Source: Flavobacterium sp. HSC-61S13 (lineage in GTDB: Bacteria; Bacteroidota; Bacteroidia; Flavobacteriales; Flavobacteriaceae). Taken from it: 64,000 nucleotides of DNA. The stretch is taken from NCBI RefSeq assembly GCF_024171535.1, contig NZ_JALJZV010000006.1, positions 1 to 64,000 of the forward strand. The letters run 5' to 3'. Positions 9,301 through 18,314 of the stretch are shown in pieces; the stretch's first letter is position 1; each line of letters starts with the position of its first letter. Position numbers and translations under genes: made by a program. The notes beneath the pieces were generated by a model. That model was not told where the DNA came from. It saw only the letters and a program-made list of their open reading frames with translations, and made no database searches.

Positions 9301-9527
9301 TGATGACCTCTTTTGCTTTTATCTTTGGATTGATACCCCTGATGTTAGCCACCGGTGCGGGTGCTTTAAGCAACCGATCAATCGGTACTGCCGCTGTTGG
9401 TGGTATGTTGATCGGAACTGTATTTGGCATCTTTGTGATTCCGATCTTATTCATTGTATTTCAAGGATTACACGAAAAAATATCAGGTGTAAAATCACCG
9501 ACTCATCCACCTCGGATATTGAAATAA
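6381..9527 (+). CDS. RND multidrug efflux permease (AcrB/HAE1 family)
   Basis: 1048 residues, the usual AcrB size, with the start motif MLRKFIENPVLSTVISIIIV leading into TM1 and the conserved SLPISQYPEIAPPTV segment. The proton-relay aspartates are present in GIVVDDAIVVVE and the matching TM10 lysine in GLLAKNAILIVEF. Twelve membrane helices and two large periplasmic loops are evident. It is the proton-driven pump of the tripartite system made with the adaptor upstream and the outer-membrane factor downstream. Substrate range (drugs, dyes, bile or metabolites) cannot be read from sequence. Confidence 0.96.
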   Translation: MLRKFIENPVLSTVISIIIVLLGILGLFSLPISQYPEIAPPTVVVTANYQGANAEVVMKSVIAPLEEQINGVENMTYMTSTAGNDGSATITIFFKQGTNSDMAAVNVQNQVTKATSLLPAEVIKAGITTSKQLSSTAFSFLLYSTDGQYDQKFLDNYLRINIMPQIKRIEGVGGTQIYGNHEYSMRIWLKPDVMATHGLIPEDIITALDEQNIEAAPGKIGENSRNSLQYALKYTGRLEDAVQFEDIIIKTGYAGDYLRLKEVADIEFGALDYTTTLIAQGHHSSGGAVSQISGSNARELIIACEKILEEASKDFPPGVTYHTFLNANDFLDASIEKVVYTIMEAFILVFIVVFIFLQDLRSTLIPAIAVPVAIIGTFFFLKIFGFTINLLTLFALVLAIGIVVDDAIVVVEAVHAKLDQGARSAKKATLHAMSEISSAIVSITLIMSAVFIPVTFISGSAGVFYKQFGLTLAVAILISAVNALTLSPALCALLLKPHDSTVQKPSGFLPRFFTGFNVAFEVVSYRYIGVVRFLIRRKWIAFTSIAAFAVLFWVLIKTTPTAFVPNEDSGAILGNVVLPPASTLERTEKIAHQIDSIAQSIPEIELVSTLSGMDLLNGYGGSYGALFIRLKPWKERTGKDQNAEAVVQKLFQKTAHIQGANIIFFAAPTLQGFGNSNGFEVQLQDKTGGTYGAFNENIDQFITALSKRPEINYATSSFNIGFPELEIHVNVAQCKAVGVRVNTVLNTMQGYFGGVYASDINRFGKQYRVMIQSQAEHRAKIDDINKIFVRTIKGDMVPISELVTLKKTNGPEFIKRFNLFTSSTITGIPNEGYSSGDAIKAIEEVAEQTLDRGYTYEFSGLTREELSSSSQAILIFSLCLIFIYFLLSAQYKSYILPFSVLLSLPIGLAGAFIFAQLFGVDNNIFLQISLIMLIGLLAKNAILIVEFALVHRLQGRTLTQSAIYGAKSRLRPILMTSFAFIFGLIPLMLATGAGALSNRSIGTAAVGGMLIGTVFGIFVIPILFIVFQGLHEKISGVKSPTHPPRILK

Positions 9528-9568
9528 TTCACCGTTAAATATTTCAAAACCGCAAAAAAACGAAATTT

Positions 9569-10969
9569 ATGAAAACCATATATTATAGAACGACCTTATT
9601 GCTGCTTGTGGGATTGGGAAGTTGGAGCTCTTGTCAGATTACCCGACCATATACCGGTCCTAAAAGCGATTTAACCGCAAGTTTCCGATCACCGCAGGGA
9701 ATTCCAACTGACACTGTGAACACAGCTGCAATGAATTGGACTGAGATGTTTACAGACCCCTTACTTCAAGATTTCATAAAAGAAGGTCTAGCAAACAACC
9801 TAGACCTTAAAATCGCCTTAGAGCGCATTATAGAAGCCCGTGCGGATCTGCGATTAAAAAAATCAGCTTTCTACCCGTCATTAACGAGTAATTTGAGTAT
9901 TAAACCGCATCAATTACCCGCCTATCAAAGCTTTGGGAATCCGCGCAATAACACTCAATACGATTGGGGATTGGATACGAATTGGGAAATCGATATTTGG
10001 GGAAAATTAAGCAGTAGTAAACGAGCTGCGATGGCTCAACTGCTGGCTAGCGATGCGGCAAAAAGAGCCGTGCAGACCCAACTCGTTGCTGATATTGCAA
10101 CACATTATTATCAATTACTGCTGTTGGACGAACAATTAGTAATTACGCAGCGTACCGCAAAAAATCGATCTGAGGATGCTGAAAGTATAGCGTTATTGTT
10201 TCAAAATGCCCTCCTCAATGGCGTAGCTGTGGTGCAAAGTCAAGCGAGTTATTATGAAGTAGCCTTGGATCTACCGGATATCGAACAAAAAATAAAGGAG
10301 ACCGAACACAGTCTGTGTCTCTTATTAGGACGTACTCCATCGGGCATCATTAGAAACACCTTAGAGCGTCAACAGATAATTTATGATTTAAAACCGGGAA
10401 TTCCTAGTCAGCTCTTAGCTAACCGACCCGATATACAAGTATCCGAGCTCCATTTTAGAATTGCATTTGAAGAAACCAATATGGCGCGGACTCATTTTTA
10501 TCCGGCGTTAAACATCACGGCTTCAGGAGGGTTCTCGAGTTTAACTTTGGATCCCTGGTTTGGCAGCGCGGGTTTATTTGGATCTGTTATCGGAGGACTG
10601 TCACAACCCCTATTTAACAAAGGCGTAAATAAGGCGCGTTTAACCACCGCAAAGTCTAGACAAAAGCAAGCATTGTATCAATTTGAGAAAACTTTATTAA
10701 TTGCAAGTCGAGAGGTTTCCAATGCTTTATTTGAACTGGATACCGCTATGCAAAAAGAGCAAACTCGAAAGAAACAATTGGCCGCATTAACGCAAGCAGT
10801 GGCGTTTAATAAAGAATTGTTTTTACATCACCAAAACACCAATTATACCGATGTATTAACTGCGGAACAAAACCTGCTTCAAGCGGCTTTGAAAAACCTT
10901 GATGATCAAGGTCAAAAATTACAAGCCACGGTTAAGCTATACCGAGCTTTGGGCGGCGGATGGAAGTAA
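9569..10969 (+). CDS. Outer-membrane efflux factor (TolC/OprM family), lipoprotein
   Basis: 466 residues. A lipoprotein signal peptide ends at C22 (SWSSC). The body has two TolC-type repeats: helical coiled coil around IKEGLANNLDLKIALERIIE and a second after RPDIQVSELHFRIAFEE, including the family signature LLANRPDI. It forms the trimeric outer-membrane exit duct for the pump encoded just upstream (41-bp gap) and is the last gene of the operon; a strong bidirectional terminator follows. Confidence 0.94.
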   Translation: MKTIYYRTTLLLLVGLGSWSSCQITRPYTGPKSDLTASFRSPQGIPTDTVNTAAMNWTEMFTDPLLQDFIKEGLANNLDLKIALERIIEARADLRLKKSAFYPSLTSNLSIKPHQLPAYQSFGNPRNNTQYDWGLDTNWEIDIWGKLSSSKRAAMAQLLASDAAKRAVQTQLVADIATHYYQLLLLDEQLVITQRTAKNRSEDAESIALLFQNALLNGVAVVQSQASYYEVALDLPDIEQKIKETEHSLCLLLGRTPSGIIRNTLERQQIIYDLKPGIPSQLLANRPDIQVSELHFRIAFEETNMARTHFYPALNITASGGFSSLTLDPWFGSAGLFGSVIGGLSQPLFNKGVNKARLTTAKSRQKQALYQFEKTLLIASREVSNALFELDTAMQKEQTRKKQLAALTQAVAFNKELFLHHQNTNYTDVLTAEQNLLQAALKNLDDQGQKLQATVKLYRALGGGWK

Positions 10970-11001
10970 CTGACGCCTTTCATGATGAAACCATTTCGAC
11001 A

Positions 11002-11041
11002 AAAAAACCGCAGTTTTGATTAATCAAAACTGCGGTTTTTT
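11002..11041. terminator. Bidirectional rho-independent terminator
   Basis: A perfect palindrome centred at 11020/11021 (core ACCGCAGTTTTGATT mirrored) flanked by A6 and T6 runs. It can end both the efflux operon (+) and purC (-), which converge here. Confidence 0.9.
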
Positions 11042-11079
11042 AATTTTATAAGCCGGTTTAGAAAATATCAGGACAACGC

Positions 11080-11769
11080 CTATTTTGCTCCCAAAAAGTC
11101 TTTTTCTAACTCCATCGGAGCAATATAGATTCCGTTTTTATATACGCGCATATTACCTCCTGAAATCTCATCGATTAACAACAAATCTCCAGTGGCTTTA
11201 TCGCGGCCAAACTCCAATTTGATATCATACAATTCCAAATCTTTTTTGGCCAATTCTGCTTTAATGATATCACAGATTTGTTTGGTTAATTTTTTTAATT
11301 CTTGGTATTCCGATTTCGATAAGATGCCTAACATTTCAAGGGTATCTTCAGAAATCGTAGGATCCCCTCTTTCGTCGTCTTTAATGGTAACCTCAACCAA
11401 AGAATCCAACTGATCGCCTTCTTGACAGTAAGCTCCGTATCTTCTTAAGAAACTTCCAACCGCACGGTATCTACAAATAACCTCTAAGCCTTTTCCAAAC
11501 GGGGTAGCCTCTTTAACGACCATACTAACCTCATCCAAATCGGCACTTACATAGTGGGTAGCAATTCCCAATTCTGACAAACGTTCGAAGAAAAATTGGG
11601 TCATTTTCAAACCTGATTTCCCTGCTCCATCAATCGTCAATCCGATTGTATTTGCACCCGGATCAAATACGCCATCTTCTCCAGTAACGTCGTCTTTAAA
11701 TTTCAATAATACTTGATGATGATCTAGGCTATAAACATCTTTGGTTTTGCCTTTGTAAATTAAGTTCAT
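11080..11769 (-). CDS. purC: Phosphoribosylaminoimidazole-succinocarboxamide synthase (SAICAR synthetase)
   Basis: 229 residues, short single-domain bacterial PurC. It joins CAIR and aspartate with ATP to give SAICAR in de novo purine synthesis. Recognised from the N-terminal IYKGKTKDVYSL strand pair (ATP-binding glycine loop), the RYRAVGSFLRRYG block, and the C-terminal DIKLEFGRDK and LLIDEISGGNMRVY segments. It is a monocistronic gene; a TATTTTTG -7-like element on the minus strand (11801-11808) lies about 30 bp before the ATG. A second purine gene, purL, lies elsewhere in this window. Confidence 0.95.
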   Translation of the reverse strand: MNLIYKGKTKDVYSLDHHQVLLKFKDDVTGEDGVFDPGANTIGLTIDGAGKSGLKMTQFFFERLSELGIATHYVSADLDEVSMVVKEATPFGKGLEVICRYRAVGSFLRRYGAYCQEGDQLDSLVEVTIKDDERGDPTISEDTLEMLGILSKSEYQELKKLTKQICDIIKAELAKKDLELYDIKLEFGRDKATGDLLLIDEISGGNMRVYKNGIYIAPMELEKDFLGAK

Positions 11770-12000
11770 AAAAAATAAGAATATAGGTCAATATAAGGAC
11801 CAAAAATACTGCAAATCTGACTATTAATAAGGACTTTAATCCGAAAAATAAAAAATATTTCGCTCAAAAAGTTCCGATCACTTTTAAAATGCTAGCCCAT
11901 AAAATCAAAACCGTCATTCGCTTGATTTTTAAAACAGTTGATTCCAAGCCTTAAAGGAATTTTTAAATCGTCGATTCGTTTAACTTTTAAAGTGTATGCG

Positions 12001-12678
12001 CTATAATTCATCTACCTGTCTACCCCCTACTTGGGAATACAAAAGCTGTTCTCTCTTATCATAAGCTCTGATAATTTTGATAAGCAATAGACCCGCAAAA
12101 ATCGATACGATACTTTGAGCGATATAAAACATACTTTCATTATACAATTGTTCAAATTCATCCCCCAGTGGAGCCATGTTTTTTAGCAATTGTACCATAA
12201 AATTATCAACCAACCACAATCCCCACCATAGCGATAAATAGATCATAGGGTAATTTTTAATTGTTTTCACTCCGGATTTGTACAATACGAGTTCGCTCGT
12301 ATTAAAGAGTTCCTTCATGATCACAAATGGGCGAAAAAAGCTTAAAATCGGTACAAACCACGACCAGACCGCCCAAGTATCTGAAAATTGCAGCTGACGC
12401 CCCAACTGATGCAAATTGTGATACGCTCGTCTAAACCACATGATAAAGACGATACCCGACATAACAAAAAACACCCAATAAACAAGCATAACCAATTGTA
12501 CGCGCAAGTCATTATTTTCCAATTGTGCATCCGTATATGCCACGCCATGTGCGTAATTATCCAATAAGTTATATTGTAAATAAGTAGAAACTACCGTAAT
12601 TAGCTCTAGTATCAGTACAGCATAAATCATCATTACTGCGGCGCGAGCCCGTTCTCCGTTCGGTTTCATCGTATTCAT
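12001..12678 (-). CDS. DUF4328 family membrane protein
   Basis: 225 residues with at least four hydrophobic segments (around residues 13-33, 60-80, 105-120, 145-165 and 190-205). The segment MWFRRAYHNLHQLGRQLQFS followed by W-x-WFVPILSFFRPFVIMKEL is the characteristic core of the DUF4328 family, whose function is unknown. It stands alone between purC and an MFS exporter. Alternative frames over the same DNA are shadows. Confidence 0.75.
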   Translation of the reverse strand: MNTMKPNGERARAAVMMIYAVLILELITVVSTYLQYNLLDNYAHGVAYTDAQLENNDLRVQLVMLVYWVFFVMSGIVFIMWFRRAYHNLHQLGRQLQFSDTWAVWSWFVPILSFFRPFVIMKELFNTSELVLYKSGVKTIKNYPMIYLSLWWGLWLVDNFMVQLLKNMAPLGDEFEQLYNESMFYIAQSIVSIFAGLLLIKIIRAYDKREQLLYSQVGGRQVDEL

Positions 12679-13098
12679 ATTTACTGTACGCTTCTATTTT
12701 CTTCCCTGGACACCTATACCCATGTCTCTTTTTTATCAAGAACAAGATCGCTATCAAACAAGCCTCTAACCAACCATCTTTTTACAAAAATGGTCGACTC
12801 CATCGATAAAGATTACGTTATGATTAGTACAGTAACTCCGCCGTTTTATTAGCTGATCTATCCATAGTACAAACTTAGTAAATAAGTGGAGGAAGCCCTT
12901 CAGTTTTTTTATGAATAATTCAAAAAAAACACAGCGCTAAAACGCTGTGTTAAATCTGAATAAAAGTGTCAAAATCCGTTGTAACGACAAGCGTAAATGC
13001 TGAAACTATTTGAAGAAGCCCTCAGAGTTTCAGCATCAAAATAGCGCAAATCAGAATCGTCTTTAACCCCCTTAACTGCGTAGTGAATATCAATAGAG
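12679..13098. other. Intergenic region with a minus-strand terminator
   Basis: About 420 bp without a credible gene. Apart from the hairpin listed separately at 12921-12951, nothing distinctive was seen. Confidence 0.5.
12921..12951 (-). terminator. Probable terminator of the MFS exporter gene
   Basis: AACACAGCG (12928-12936) pairs with CGCTGTGTT (12943-12951) around a 6-nt loop; read on the minus strand the stem is followed by a T-run. It lies about 150 nt past the exporter stop codon. Confidence 0.6.
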
Positions 13099-14232
13099 CT
13101 ATCGGTTTACTTTTTTATATGTTAGGGCTAGAATCAAAGCAAAAGCAGACAAAAAGGTAAGTATGAGACCGAGATTCTGAGTAAATCCGGACACGGCGAG
13201 CCCCACTGCTATCATACAATAGTACATCAGACCAAATAAAGCTCCCGCCGTGCCCGCAACCGCTGTATACTTAACCAAAGCTTGGCTTAAAATATTAGGA
13301 ATTGCAAGGCTAAATCCAACAACGACAAAAATCATCGGCAATAAAAAAAATAAACTGTCTTGCAATAACCAGGTCAGTACACCCCCGACAGCCGTAATAG
13401 CAGCAGCAAAAACAATCAAGACAGTTGCCGAAATATTCTGGTCAACCATTTTTTTATTGATCAGCCCACCCATCAATGAGCTCGTGGCTAATAAGACACC
13501 ACTATATCCAAATTCTGTGGAACTATAACCGAGTTTACTGAAAATAAACGGCGCTATCGAATAGTAACTAAATAGCATAATATTAAAAACTGCCACCAAA
13601 AAAGCACTTAACCAAATTAATTTATCGCCGAGCAATGCAACAATTACCTCTTTTAAATCGGGTGTAGTACCTAAGTCTTTTTTTGTTTCTGGCAGCCATT
13701 TAACGGTAGCACTTACTAGCACTATCGACAAAAAAATCAGGGTTGAAAAAACACCCGATACGCCATATTCCTTTACCATGATACCTCCTACTAGTAGCCC
13801 AATTACCGGACTTATAGAAAGTGCAATACCTATAACTGAGAACTTTTTTCCAAGTTCTTTTTTATCATACAAATCTCTAAATACAGTTTGAGTAACCACA
13901 GAACCCACCGCTATTCCAAAAGCAGCTATCATTCGAGCCAGCATGATTACGCTAAAATGCGAAGCTCCTAAAGCAAGACTAGATCCGATGCCATACGTTA
14001 TTAAACCGTATATCATAGCCTTTCTTCTACCAATTCGATCTGCGGCAATGCCCCAAAAAATCACGCCAATTGCAAAAGCGAAAAAATACACTGAGATGGT
14101 TTGCGATGCTTCTTCATCGGTTACTGTAAATTCCGTAGCAATACTTGTTAAGGCTGGGCTATATATAGTTTCTACAAACTGAGGAAACATGATTAGAACA
14201 ATTAGTAACAGCAACTTGGGTTGGGTTTTCAT
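13099..14232 (-). CDS. MFS drug-resistance transporter (Bcr/CflA-like)
   Basis: 377 residues, 12 predicted membrane helices. MFS loop 2-3 motif is present as GIAADRIGRRKAMIYG, and the helix-5 motif region reads GIALSISPVIGLLVGGIM, typical of 12-helix drug:proton antiporters. It would export toxic compounds across the inner membrane. The gene is divergent from an AraC-type regulator (start 14334), a common activator/exporter arrangement. Confidence 0.88.
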   Translation of the reverse strand: MKTQPKLLLLIVLIMFPQFVETIYSPALTSIATEFTVTDEEASQTISVYFFAFAIGVIFWGIAADRIGRRKAMIYGLITYGIGSSLALGASHFSVIMLARMIAAFGIAVGSVVTQTVFRDLYDKKELGKKFSVIGIALSISPVIGLLVGGIMVKEYGVSGVFSTLIFLSIVLVSATVKWLPETKKDLGTTPDLKEVIVALLGDKLIWLSAFLVAVFNIMLFSYYSIAPFIFSKLGYSSTEFGYSGVLLATSSLMGGLINKKMVDQNISATVLIVFAAAITAVGGVLTWLLQDSLFFLLPMIFVVVGFSLAIPNILSQALVKYTAVAGTAGALFGLMYYCMIAVGLAVSGFTQNLGLILTFLSAFALILALTYKKVNR

Positions 14233-14265
14233 GGCGTTTTTATTTCTGTTTTAATTTTTTTTTGA

Positions 14266-14273
14266 CAAAAGTA
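14266..14273 (-). promoter_or_regulatory. Candidate -7 element of the MFS exporter
   Basis: CAAAAGTA on the plus strand is TACTTTTG on the minus strand (TAnnTTTG). It would start transcription near 14259, 27 nt before the exporter ATG. No clear -33 box. Confidence 0.4.
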
Positions 14274-14333
14274 AAACTTACATTTACCACCTTAGTAATG
14301 ATGTTAAGACATAAAACATCGAAATACAGACAG

Positions 14334-15104
14334 ATGGCATTTCTATCTCAAGAGAGTATTTTTAATCCTGATCAGATTGACGCAGCAGTAATTGGAATTG
14401 CTTCCGATTTCACAAGTCATGATTCTGGGTTGCATCAACACCAAAGAGCGCAACTTTTGTTTGCTCCTATCGGATGCATGACTATTGCCAGCGATAACCA
14501 ACAGAGCATACTACCTCCGACCATGGCAGCTTGGATTCCTCCACAATTTCCGCACAGGATCACGATGAGAAATGTCGTAGCCTATCGTTCTATCTATTTT
14601 GACAAAGCTGTACTTCCAGACTATGCCTCAGCATTCGCTATATTACATGTCAATGGATTATTAAAGGAATTGATAGAACGGATCTCATATTGGCCTTGGG
14701 ATATGCCTATCGAATTACAGAAAAACACCTTATCTCTTTTTTGGGAAGAATTCAATAGTGCCCCAAAACAAAACTTAACGCTGTTGGTGCCACAAGATGC
14801 ACGAATAAAACAGCATGTAGAACTTTGGAATCAGGGAAAATCCTTGCCGTCCTTTCTAAAAGAATTTGCGAAAGAAGTCGGCGCAAGTGAAAAGACTATT
14901 AGCCGAATCTTTTTAAAAGAAACCGGTATGACTTATCAAGATTGGCGGCAGCAATGGCGGCTTCAAAAATCTATTGAATGGTTAGCAGAAGGCAAGAATG
15001 TTAGCGAAACCGCTTTTGATTTGGAATTTTCAAGTGATAGTGCATTTATAGAATTTTTTAAAAAATACCAGCGACAAACACCCCATAAATATTTTAATAA
15101 ATAG
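14334..15104 (+). CDS. AraC-family transcriptional regulator
   Basis: 257 residues from ATG 14334; tandem ATGs at 14298 and 14301 are an alternative, and a further upstream TTG is disfavoured because it overlaps the divergent promoter. The N-terminal cupin ligand-binding half contains HQHQRAQLLFAP and the P-x-x-AAWIPPQFPH turn; the C-terminal half has two helix-turn-helix motifs, SFLKEFAKEVGASEKTISRI and NVSETAFDLEFSSDSAFIEF followed by FKKYQRQTPHKYF. Probably regulates the divergent exporter. Confidence 0.88.
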   Translation: MAFLSQESIFNPDQIDAAVIGIASDFTSHDSGLHQHQRAQLLFAPIGCMTIASDNQQSILPPTMAAWIPPQFPHRITMRNVVAYRSIYFDKAVLPDYASAFAILHVNGLLKELIERISYWPWDMPIELQKNTLSLFWEEFNSAPKQNLTLLVPQDARIKQHVELWNQGKSLPSFLKEFAKEVGASEKTISRIFLKETGMTYQDWRQQWRLQKSIEWLAEGKNVSETAFDLEFSSDSAFIEFFKKYQRQTPHKYFNK

Positions 15105-15172
15105 CCCTTTTCGCAACAGTTCCATCTTTAATGCCTCTTTGGGATTTTTAGATTTTAAAAAATTTAAACAAA

Positions 15173-15202
15173 AATGCCGCCATGAAATATTTCACAGCGG
15201 CA
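15173..15202 (-). terminator. Terminator of the lipoprotein gene at 15231
   Basis: TGCCGC (15175-15180) and GCGGCA (15197-15202) enclose a second inner stem TGAAAT/ATTTCA; on the minus strand it is followed by a T-rich tract. Confidence 0.7.
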
Positions 15203-15230
15203 GGAATTGATCATGTTTAAAACACTCCAG

Positions 15231-15698
15231 TTATTTATTGAATGCGTTTTTATATTTTGACAAAAAATCGGCTAAGTTTTTCGAATCCGTAGGTTTCATC
15301 AAAAACCAGGTTTCATCAACTTTAATTCGACCACCGTCGACCCAAAAAGAAATCATTTGAGAGCCTTGGGTTTCTGATTTTAAATCCAAACTATAATCGG
15401 GCGTTTTCATCTTAACCATAATCGCCGTTTCATTCCATTTTTTATCGTATTTAGCTTTTTCCATCAATTGAATAATTGATTCAAAATCATTGGGAATTAC
15501 GGTTAGCATTTCTGAATCTAAAATCCGTAAATCCATAATCGTAAGCGGTTGATTGATTTTCATTTTGGTATGCTTTTGAGTGGCTATTTCAGTCTCCGTA
15601 GCCGGTGTTTTCTTTTTGCAAAGAGCAGCACATGACTGCAACGAGATCGTTGTTACCAATAGCCCTAATAAAGCCCCTGTTCGTAAATATTTTTGCAT
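15231..15698 (-). CDS. Lipoprotein of unknown function, 155 aa
   Basis: A signal peptide with lipobox LQSC (lipid at C23) precedes a Lys/Thr-rich linker and a compact domain of about 110 residues with alternating strands (FESIIQLMEKAKYDKKW, YSLDLKSETQGSQMISFWVD). The latter reads like a residue-level PepSY- or YcfL-type small fold, but no family is recognised. It lies 68 bp downstream of another lipoprotein gene on the same strand and may share its transcript. Confidence 0.7.
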   Translation of the reverse strand: MQKYLRTGALLGLLVTTISLQSCAALCKKKTPATETEIATQKHTKMKINQPLTIMDLRILDSEMLTVIPNDFESIIQLMEKAKYDKKWNETAIMVKMKTPDYSLDLKSETQGSQMISFWVDGGRIKVDETWFLMKPTDSKNLADFLSKYKNAFNK

Positions 15699-15766
15699 GA
15701 TCTGAATGTATTTTTAAAGGATTACAACGCTGGTATTAAATTCATTATAAAATGATTTTCTTTCCC

Positions 15767-16252
15767 CTATCTACCGCTTTGAGGAACCAATTCCAGTTTA
15801 AACTGTGGATTGTATTTCAATTGGTTAACATCCTTAAAAACGACTTTTCCCTCTTTTTCTTCAATATCTCCATACCCTTCTAATAAAGCATTGTCTTCAA
15901 CTTTAAAAACAACCTGACGAGTGGAGGTCACTCCTTCCGACATAAATAAATATTCCGCAATTAGAAGATCTCCTTCAAAAACCCCTTTGATAGTACCTGT
16001 ATTTTTATCTTTCTCACTGATATGGTATATAAAAGTTCCATGAACCGAATCTCCTTCTCTGACCACATCCAAAACTAACTCATTGTTGTTTTTTATATGC
16101 TGATATAATAATTTGTGGGATTCCGTTGTTTTTCCTTCTGATAACTCCGTTGCAGCTGGGGAGGTAGAAAGTGCAGCTGTGTCTTTTACCTCTTGTTTGC
16201 AAGAACTCAACGCAACTACTACAGTAAGTGCTCCAATTATTTTATAATTCAT
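15767..16252 (-). CDS. Lipoprotein of unknown function, 161 aa
   Basis: Signal peptide MNYKIIGALTVVVALSSC (lipid at C18), then a Ser/Thr/Ala linker and a beta-rich domain with repeated G-x-(F/L) turns (HGTFIYHISEKDKNTGTIKG, VFEGDLLIAEYLFMSEG). The pattern of a short product-of-extrusion beta barrel is common in flavobacterial lipoproteins; the function is unknown. Probably the first gene of a two-lipoprotein unit with the gene at 15231. Confidence 0.7.
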   Translation of the reverse strand: MNYKIIGALTVVVALSSCKQEVKDTAALSTSPAATELSEGKTTESHKLLYQHIKNNNELVLDVVREGDSVHGTFIYHISEKDKNTGTIKGVFEGDLLIAEYLFMSEGVTSTRQVVFKVEDNALLEGYGDIEEKEGKVVFKDVNQLKYNPQFKLELVPQSGR

Positions 16253-16460
16253 TTTATTTATATTTTGAATTTAATAGTTACAATAATCAAACCTTTTTTA
16301 CTAAAAACCCAACTTTTTTTAAATTATTTTCTATTCGGAAGTTTTTATTTTAAAACTCGACAAAATGCCATGACGATTACTAAATACGAAGCGATAATCT
16401 CGATAATGATTTTCAGCAGTGGATCTGTGAGATAAAGACCTTACTACACCAATTGTCGCA

Positions 16461-17639
16461 TTAGCGTTGCAGGTTTTCGATAATGACCGTTGTAGAACCC
16501 CCACCGCCATTACAGATAGAGGCCAATCCATAACGTGCCTTTTGCTGCTTTAAAACTTGGGTCAAGGTAACGAGTATTCGTGCTCCCGATGCTCCTATGG
16601 GATGTCCTAATGCTACAGCACCACCGTGAATATTAACGCGGTCTAAATCCAAATTTAAAAGGTTTTGAAGCGACAAAATCACCGAGGCATATGCTTCATT
16701 GATCTCAAAGAAATCAATATCTTTTAGGGTTAAATTTGCTTGATATAACGCTTTTTTTATAGAGATAGCTGGAGCTGTGGTAAACCATTCTGGTGCTTGT
16801 GCCCCATCGGCATACGCAATAATCTTCGCTAAGGGACTCCATTGTTGTGCCGCTACTACTTCAGCACTCGCTAGTATCAAAACGGCTGCGCCATCATTGA
16901 TGTTACTTGAATTGGCCGCAGTCAGTAATCCATCTGCTTCAAAAGCCGGTTTTAATAAGGGCATTTTTTCGGGAATAATTTTATAGATATCTTCATCTAC
17001 CCTAATGTCAATTCGTTCCTTGCCCTTGTAGACCGGTACTGAAATCAATTCGTCATCGAAGCGGTGTTCTAAAGTGGCCTTTTGTGCTTTTTGATAGGAT
17101 TTTAACGCATAATCATCGAGTTGTTCTCTTGAAAAACCAAAGTGTCTGACACCGATTTCGGCAGCATTTCCCATGTGAAAATCGTGATAAGCATCCCATA
17201 ATCCATCTTTTATCATCCCATCAGTCAGTGATAAATGGCCTAATTTATTTCCCTTTCTGATCTGGGTATAATGCGGCACATTACTCATGCTTTCCATACC
17301 ACCAGTAACGACCAATTGATCTAAACCCAATTGAATTTGTTGTGCTCCAATCACAGCCGCTTTTAAACCCGACGCACAGACTTTATTAATTGTTGTAGCA
17401 TCTTTATCATACGGAATACCCGCTAAAACAGCTGCTTGTCGCGCTGGAGATTGCCCTATTCCAGCACTTAAGCCATTTCCCAAGTAAACGCTTGACACCT
17501 CTTCAGGATCGACTTCCAAAGCCGCCAAACTTCCCCGAATCGCGATAGCTCCCAATTCCGGTGCACTACATGTTGACAAATTACCAAGCAATCCTCCGAT
17601 TGGGGTTCTTTTTGCCGCTACTATAAATACTTCTTTCAT
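16461..17639 (-). CDS. Acetyl-CoA C-acetyltransferase (thiolase)
   Basis: 392 residues, full-length thiolase. Catalytic residues are visible: nucleophile C88 in NKVCASGLKA, H346 in GHPIGASGAR and C376 in ASICNGGGGST. It either condenses two acetyl-CoA or cleaves 3-ketoacyl-CoA; the direction is not determined by sequence. It is directly downstream of a TetR-family gene, and a perfect palindrome matching that regulator's own promoter site lies 17 bp before its ATG, so it is very probably repressed by that regulator. Confidence 0.93.
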   Translation of the reverse strand: MKEVFIVAAKRTPIGGLLGNLSTCSAPELGAIAIRGSLAALEVDPEEVSSVYLGNGLSAGIGQSPARQAAVLAGIPYDKDATTINKVCASGLKAAVIGAQQIQLGLDQLVVTGGMESMSNVPHYTQIRKGNKLGHLSLTDGMIKDGLWDAYHDFHMGNAAEIGVRHFGFSREQLDDYALKSYQKAQKATLEHRFDDELISVPVYKGKERIDIRVDEDIYKIIPEKMPLLKPAFEADGLLTAANSSNINDGAAVLILASAEVVAAQQWSPLAKIIAYADGAQAPEWFTTAPAISIKKALYQANLTLKDIDFFEINEAYASVILSLQNLLNLDLDRVNIHGGAVALGHPIGASGARILVTLTQVLKQQKARYGLASICNGGGGSTTVIIENLQR

Positions 17640-17655
17640 AATGATAATTATTAAT

Positions 17656-17669
17656 ATACCGATCGGTAT
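17656..17669. promoter_or_regulatory. TetR-type operator upstream of thiolase
   Basis: ATACCGATCGGTAT, a perfect 14-bp palindrome between the tetR stop and the thiolase ATG. A one-mismatch copy lies at the tetR promoter (18315-18328). The TACCGATCGGTA core is typical of TetR-family operators. Confidence 0.8.
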
Positions 17670-17688
17670 TTTTAAATATAAAAAAATT

Positions 17689-18282
17689 TTAAACTGCTAA
17701 TTCTTCTTTAATAATCTGCTGTATCCGCTCGACAGCTTTGGCGATATGCTGAGGGTCGTTGGTTATTTTGTTAAGCAATACGCCACCTTGTATCAACATG
17801 ATAAAGGTATAGGCATAATGCTGCGAGTTAATCGACTCTTGAAATTCGCCTTTTTTAACTCCGTCTTCGATAATAAAAGCAATTCGATTGGCCCAAAGTA
17901 TAAAACTATGTTGCACCACTCCCCTCAAAAAAGGCAAGTTGTCGTCGGCTTCCACAGCTGCATTCAGCAAGGGGCAGCCACCATTTAACGCAATATCACC
18001 CCAATGGTCGACATGGAAATTAAACAGCGCCGTTAGATTCTCTAGGGCGGAATTATCGGCCAACTGTGTTTTCCTCAGGCCTTGAAACACGCGATTTACG
18101 TTATAATCGAAAGCTGCCAAAGCTACTTCTTCCTTGTTGGTGAAATTTCCGTAAACACTCCCCTTAGTCAAGCCGGTAGCCGACGTGATATCAGAAATTG
18201 AAGTACCGGCATATCCCTGTACATTAAACAACTTTGCCGTTTTTTCTACAATAAAGTTTTTGGTTCTCGTAGCCTTATCCAT
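17689..18282 (-). CDS. TetR/AcrR-family transcriptional repressor
   Basis: 197 residues from ATG 18282; a 13-residue upstream extension is rejected because MDKATRTKNFIVEKTAKLFN matches the usual start of the family and the extension would cover the operator. The N-terminal helix-turn-helix is SISDITSATGLTKGSVYGNF, followed by KEEVALAAF. The C-terminal part is an all-helical ligand domain (about residues 60-197). It likely represses itself and the downstream thiolase through two matching palindromes and would be induced by an acyl-CoA or related ligand; the ligand is inferred from the thiolase only. Confidence 0.9.
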   Translation of the reverse strand: MDKATRTKNFIVEKTAKLFNVQGYAGTSISDITSATGLTKGSVYGNFTNKEEVALAAFDYNVNRVFQGLRKTQLADNSALENLTALFNFHVDHWGDIALNGGCPLLNAAVEADDNLPFLRGVVQHSFILWANRIAFIIEDGVKKGEFQESINSQHYAYTFIMLIQGGVLLNKITNDPQHIAKAVERIQQIIKEELAV

Positions 18283-18314
18283 CTGTTTTTGTTTGTCGTT
18301 CAAATATAATAAAA